From: PVC group bacterium (ex Bugula neritina AB1)
GTDB taxonomy: Bacteria; GCA-001730085
Assembly (NCBI GenBank): GCA_001730085.1
Contig: MDLB01000043.1
Location: 1-8,804 of the forward strand
Direction of reading: 5' to 3'
DNA length: 8,804 nt
Under the pieces are notes generated by a model. The model ran no database searches and was not told where the DNA came from. It saw only the letters and a program-made list of their open reading frames with translations. How positions within the stretch are numbered: position 1 is the first letter of the stretch; each line of letters begins with the position of its first letter. Of the stretch, positions 6,609 through 8,804 are shown piece by piece. Made by a program: the position numbers and the translations under genes.

Positions 6609-7226
6609 TTGATATTTTTTTGTTCTTTACTGATTTCTCTCATGACACATGCTTTGATGTTATCGCTGTTTTATGTGAGTGTTCCTCCTAGAAACTTTTA
6701 TCTTCCTAAGATGACGAGAGTTTCTTTCCTACCTCTGGAGGTTCATCAGCTAAAAAAAAACTTTTCTTCAGAAGGGAGTGTGGATAGTGGCAACGATCGT
6801 AGAGATATTTTTGGAAGTGAAAAAAAGACTTTAGATCCTTTTCAGGTCACAACCTATCCGGAAAAAAAACAATATGTACCTAATGATTTTGTTGAGCTGC
6901 CCGACTCCCATAAAAACTTAAAGCGTAAAAAAAATGATGTTATTGTGGAGCTTAATACTCAGAGAAAAGTGGTTCGGATATATTACCCCAAATACCCTTT
7001 ATGGGCTAAAAAAGCTGGGTTGCAACCCGATGTTTTTTTAAAGTTTCAAATACTTAATAATGGGAAGGTTGGTACGATTTTGTTGCAGAAGTTCTCTGGA
7101 CATCCGGAACTTGATGCTTTAGGCTTAAGAGCGGTGCGGAGATGGCGGTTTGAACCTCTTCCAGAAGGTGTGGATGTTGATGACCAATGGGGATCTGTAA
7201 CTTTGAAGTTTCGCCTTAATCAATAG
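6609..7226 (+). CDS. tonB: TonB-family energy transducer
   Basis: A 205-residue protein with one N-terminal membrane anchor (residues 1-24), a periplasmic linker and a C-terminal TonB domain (about 120-205). The anchor contains S10-x-x-x-H14 (SLMTH), equivalent to the Ser/His motif through which E. coli TonB couples to ExbB/ExbD. The C-terminal domain shows the family's YPKYPLWAKKAG entry, the VFLKFQILNNGKV strand and the AVRRWRFEP signature. By family, it carries proton-motive energy to TonB-dependent outer-membrane receptors. The linker, about 95 residues, is Lys-, Asp- and Ser-rich and lacks the long Pro-Glu/Pro-Lys tract of classical TonB, so its reach across the periplasm may differ. As third gene of the operon after exbB and exbD, its identity is well supported; TolA is less likely because there is no long helical domain. 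Confidence 0.92.
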   Translation: MIFFCSLLISLMTHALMLSLFYVSVPPRNFYLPKMTRVSFLPLEVHQLKKNFSSEGSVDSGNDRRDIFGSEKKTLDPFQVTTYPEKKQYVPNDFVELPDSHKNLKRKKNDVIVELNTQRKVVRIYYPKYPLWAKKAGLQPDVFLKFQILNNGKVGTILLQKFSGHPELDALGLRAVRRWRFEPLPEGVDVDDQWGSVTLKFRLNQ

Positions 7227-7370
7227 GTCTTGGCATAAAAAATGTCTCTTTTTGTACGCGACAAGAAACTGAGTTTATGAACTTTTTCCAATAAAGGCTT
7301 TAATAACTATTCGGCTGTAGTGTAATTTTTTTAGCTTTAAAGAAGAATGATTTTAGAGAGATTGGCAGGA

Positions 7371-7414
7371 ATTACCCCAAAACTTTTTTTAAAAAAGGTT
7401 TTGGGGTAATTTTC
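7371..7414 (+). terminator. Terminator of the exbB-exbD-tonB operon
   Basis: ATTACCCCAAAAC and its exact complement GTTTTGGGGTAAT flank T7 and A6 tracts that also pair, giving a stem of about 20 bp (7371-7390 with 7391-7410) with one T-G pair and almost no loop. TTTT follows at 7410-7413. It lies 144 bases after the tonB stop. As a near-perfect 40-bp palindrome it could also form a cruciform, but a transcription terminator is the simplest reading. Confidence 0.85.
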
Positions 7415-7427
7415 GGAGAGTTTTAAA

Positions 7428-7474
7428 AAATGGAACTAGAAAAAGATTCCTATTGCTATGAACTTTTTCTAGTT
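7428..7474 (-). terminator. Terminator of the leftward dehydrogenase gene
   Basis: AACTAGAAAAAG (7434-7445) and CTTTTTCTAGTT (7463-7474) form a perfect 12-bp stem with a 17-base loop. Read on the minus strand, the stem is followed by CCATTTTTT, a T run, whereas on the plus strand it is followed by AAAA. This assigns it to leftward transcription, about 110 bases past the stop at 7586. Confidence 0.7.
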
Positions 7475-7501
7475 AAAAGTGAACTGTTTAATAGGATTTC
7501 A

Positions 7502-7515
7502 AGTTCAGCTGAACT
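7502..7515. repeat. 14-bp perfect palindrome
   Basis: AGTTCAGCTGAACT reads the same on both strands. It lies in the 3' untranslated stretch of the dehydrogenase fragment. It has no T tract, so it is not a terminator; a protein-binding site is possible but unproven. Confidence 0.5.
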
Positions 7516-7527
7516 AAGAGTTGACTC

Positions 7528-7559
7528 CCTTTCTATGGAAATGACCTCTTGTAGAAAGG
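7528..7559. repeat. 8-bp inverted repeat near the gene end
   Basis: CCTTTCTA (7528-7535) and TAGAAAGG (7552-7559) can pair around a 16-base loop in the leftward transcript, just past the stop codon at 7586. No T run follows. It may stabilise the mRNA end or be coincidental. Confidence 0.35.
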
Positions 7560-7585
7560 AAGGTTCCCCTTTTCTTAAATAAAAG

Positions 7586-8276
7586 TTATGAACTTACACT
7601 TACTTTTCTGTTGCCGATCTTCTTAAAATAGTCTAATCTTGACTTAGTTAATTCAGCTCTTAAGCTTTTGATTTTCTTCGTATCGGCATCTTTTTTATTA
7701 AAGGTGCTTTTTAGAAATGTTAATGTGATCGATTTCATTTTTTCTCTAATCCTCTCATAACCTTCTTCGACAGTAAGCGTAACACCCGTACGGTTTTCCT
7801 CAGCTTCTAACAGAGAAGAATAGACCCCGCCGGCGCTTGCATAAATATCCTCGACAACTAGAATCCCATGCGTTTTAAGTTCTTCCATAGCAAATTGATT
7901 TATCGGACCATTGGCGAGACAAATGACAGTATGCTTGACATTTGCGGGAGTTAAATCTTTGACGATTTCTGCATTCAGAACCTGCGTTTCGATGAACCCC
8001 TTAACGTTCTTTTTTGTTAGAACATTTTCAAGTGCTGCCAAGACAGTAACATCATACTGCATCGTAGAGAAGACCTCGGTGGCTCTTGGCTGAAAGGTTA
8101 TTTTTGGCTGTTCTGTATCTTCTTTACCTTCTTTACCTTCTTTTCGGCTTTGATAAAAATCAGATAAAGTGGGTGTAGGTACTCCTTTTCTCAATTCGGA
8201 CTGTAAATAGTTATTAAGGGCTACTAGTTGAGCCTGAGAAAGAGGGTCATTCTCTTCGCAACGTAAGATTCCCGTA
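7586..8276 (-). pseudogene. Glu/Leu/Phe/Val dehydrogenase-like gene, 3' part, truncated by an IS
   Basis: About 229 codons of the C-terminal nucleotide-binding domain of an amino-acid dehydrogenase. It aligns by eye to the family as TGILR.. (for SSG.IY), VTVLAALENVLT (for ILIPAALENQIT), LANGPINQFAMEELKTHGILVVEDI (family ANGPTTPEAD..L..RGILVVPD, read in pieces) and SAGGVYSSLLEAEEN (for NAGGVTVSYFEW). These enzymes oxidatively deaminate glutamate or related amino acids with NAD(P). The N-terminal catalytic domain is absent: reading upstream, the frame enters the IS end near 8277 and meets a stop at 8309-8311. A TTG at 8192-8194 is the only start-like codon and has no obvious role, so I call the piece a disrupted gene. 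Several family residues differ (Pro to Leu before AALEN, Asn to Ser in NAGG) and there is a Lys/Glu/Gly-rich insert. The missing half may lie beyond the IS. Confidence 0.8.
8120..8146 (-). repeat. Three 9-bp tandem units (KEG repeat)
   Basis: Two exact TTCTTTACC units plus a third degenerate one encode KEGKEGKE in the dehydrogenase fragment. This falls in a linker before the conserved AALEN motif, where the family tolerates length change. Confidence 0.8.
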
Positions 8277-8301
8277 GGGTCTGTCAGAAAGATTGTGTAA
8301 G
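8277..8301 (+). repeat. Probable left terminal inverted repeat of the IS
   Basis: A 25-base end sequence with the core GATTGTGTAAG at 8291-8301. The matching right copy is outside the window, so exact ends are inferred. Confidence 0.55.
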
Positions 8302-8347
8302 TAGTATCCTAAAAGGCATGAAAGATAATGTAAATAAGAAATGCAAA

Positions 8348-8353
8348 AAGGAG
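8348..8353 (+). promoter_or_regulatory. Ribosome binding site of the transposase
   Basis: AAGGAG lies 8 bases before ATG at 8362. It rules against the in-frame ATG at 8341, which sits upstream of this site. Confidence 0.75.
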
Positions 8354-8361
8354 TACTACAA

Positions 8362-8804
8362 ATGAGAAAAACAAAGAGAAAAGGAAAGAATATTAATCCT
8401 GAACTTATAAAAGCACTTCTGAATGAAGTAGATGATCAAGATTTATTTGGTCAAGAAGGATTTTTTCAAAAGCTAAAAGAGAGCCTTGCCAATGGGATTT
8501 TAGAAGGAGAACTAGAGCACCATTTAGGCTATAAAAAACATAATAAATCTCCTAAAATAAACAGCAATAGACGTAACGGTCATTACTCCAAATCAGTATT
8601 GAGTGACGAAGATACGCTTGCCTTGCAAATACCACGTGATCGTGATAATGAATTTGAGCCACGCCTGATACCTAAAGGAGTAAGGCGCTTTGATGGATTC
8701 GATGACAAAGTCATTTCTCTTTATGCTCGAGGAATGACAATGAGAGAAATTCAAGAACATTTATATGAAATTTATGGAACAGAAGTTTCTCCCGAATTGA
8801 TTTC
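8362..8804 (+). CDS. IS256-family (mutator-type) transposase, N-terminal part
   Basis: The first 147 residues of a protein that is usually about 400 long; the frame is open to the window end. Family hallmarks of the N-terminal part are present: GELEHHLGYKKH, the RRNGHYSKSVLSDED stretch, LQIPRDRDNEFEPRLIPKG, and GFDDKVISLYARGMTMREIQ followed by HLYEIYGTEVSPELI. This region precedes the catalytic DDE core, so the active-site residues cannot be checked. The protein should cut and paste or copy its own element by recognising the terminal repeats. The start follows an AAGGAG site at good spacing. No frameshift is seen in the visible part, so the element may be intact. Confidence 0.95.
   Translation, partial: MRKTKRKGKNINPELIKALLNEVDDQDLFGQEGFFQKLKESLANGILEGELEHHLGYKKHNKSPKINSNRRNGHYSKSVLSDEDTLALQIPRDRDNEFEPRLIPKGVRRFDGFDDKVISLYARGMTMREIQEHLYEIYGTEVSPELI

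Larger units (their letters stand above)
7227..7585. other. Convergent intergenic region between tonB and the dehydrogenase fragment
   Basis: No gene was found. The 359 bases hold a strong terminator for the tonB operon (7371-7411), a terminator for the leftward gene (7434-7474), a 14-bp palindrome (7502-7515) and a further 8-bp inverted repeat (7528-7559). The first 140 bases after tonB look featureless. Confidence 0.6.
8277..8804 (+). mobile_element. IS256-family (mutator-type) insertion sequence, left part
   Basis: The element starts at about 8277 and runs off the window. The left boundary is inferred from the sequence GGGTCTGTCAGAAAGATTGT followed by GTAAG, which carries the ATTGTGTAA core typical of IS256-family terminal repeats. 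The dehydrogenase homology also stops at this point, and a mutator-type transposase reads rightward from 8362. The right end and the 8-9 bp target duplication are not visible; if the boundary is right, one copy should be at or near TTCCCGTA (8269-8276). Confidence 0.8.

Noticed and set aside
7911-8093. Plus-strand open frame of 60 codons
   Set aside because: Antisense shadow of the dehydrogenase fragment.
1-8804. tRNA, rRNA or riboswitch
   Set aside because: No cloverleaf, rRNA core motif or recognisable riboswitch core was seen in the intergenic regions.

Overview
The window is AT-rich and encodes both a TonB/ExbB/ExbD system and the C-terminal end of a type I secreted RTX protein, so it comes from a Gram-negative (diderm) bacterium. 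AT richness, an IS256-family insertion inside a metabolic gene and a repeat-laden exported protein would fit a host-associated or genome-degrading lineage. I cannot name the taxon: the ExbB sequence has a PVC/Verrucomicrobia-like feel and the cold-shock protein looks proteobacterial, but neither is decisive.

Layout from left to right. (1) 1-978, plus strand: the 3' part of a large secreted protein, with the end of a LamG-like domain, a cadherin-like repeat, a few RTX calcium-binding nonapeptides and a type I secretion C-terminal target region. (2) 1367-1576, plus: a CspA-type cold-shock protein after a long AT-rich leader. (3) 1794-5069, minus: a 1091-residue protein of unknown function with a signal-peptide-like start, four clustered membrane segments, and four independent in-frame tandem duplications (33, 42, 66 and 261 bp units). 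(4) 5567-7226, plus: an exbB-exbD-tonB operon with GTG, ATG and TTG starts, tightly packed and each with a clear Shine-Dalgarno sequence. (5) 7371-7474: two back-to-back terminators separating the tonB operon from the convergent gene on its right. (6) 7586-8276, minus: the 3' part of a Glu/Leu/Phe/Val-dehydrogenase-like gene, cut at its upstream end by an insertion sequence. (7) 8277-8804, plus: the left end of an IS256-family (mutator-type) element with the N-terminal part of its transposase, running off the window.

ExbB, ExbD and TonB form an inner-membrane motor that passes proton-motive-force energy to outer-membrane receptors; no receptor gene lies in the window. The RTX protein would be exported by a type I secretion machine encoded elsewhere. 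The repeat-rich 1091-residue protein is the most unusual gene here. All its repeat units are multiples of three, and the four differences between the two 261-bp copies all change amino acids. It looks like a fast-evolving exported membrane protein whose repeats expand and contract without breaking the frame. No function can be assigned from sequence alone.
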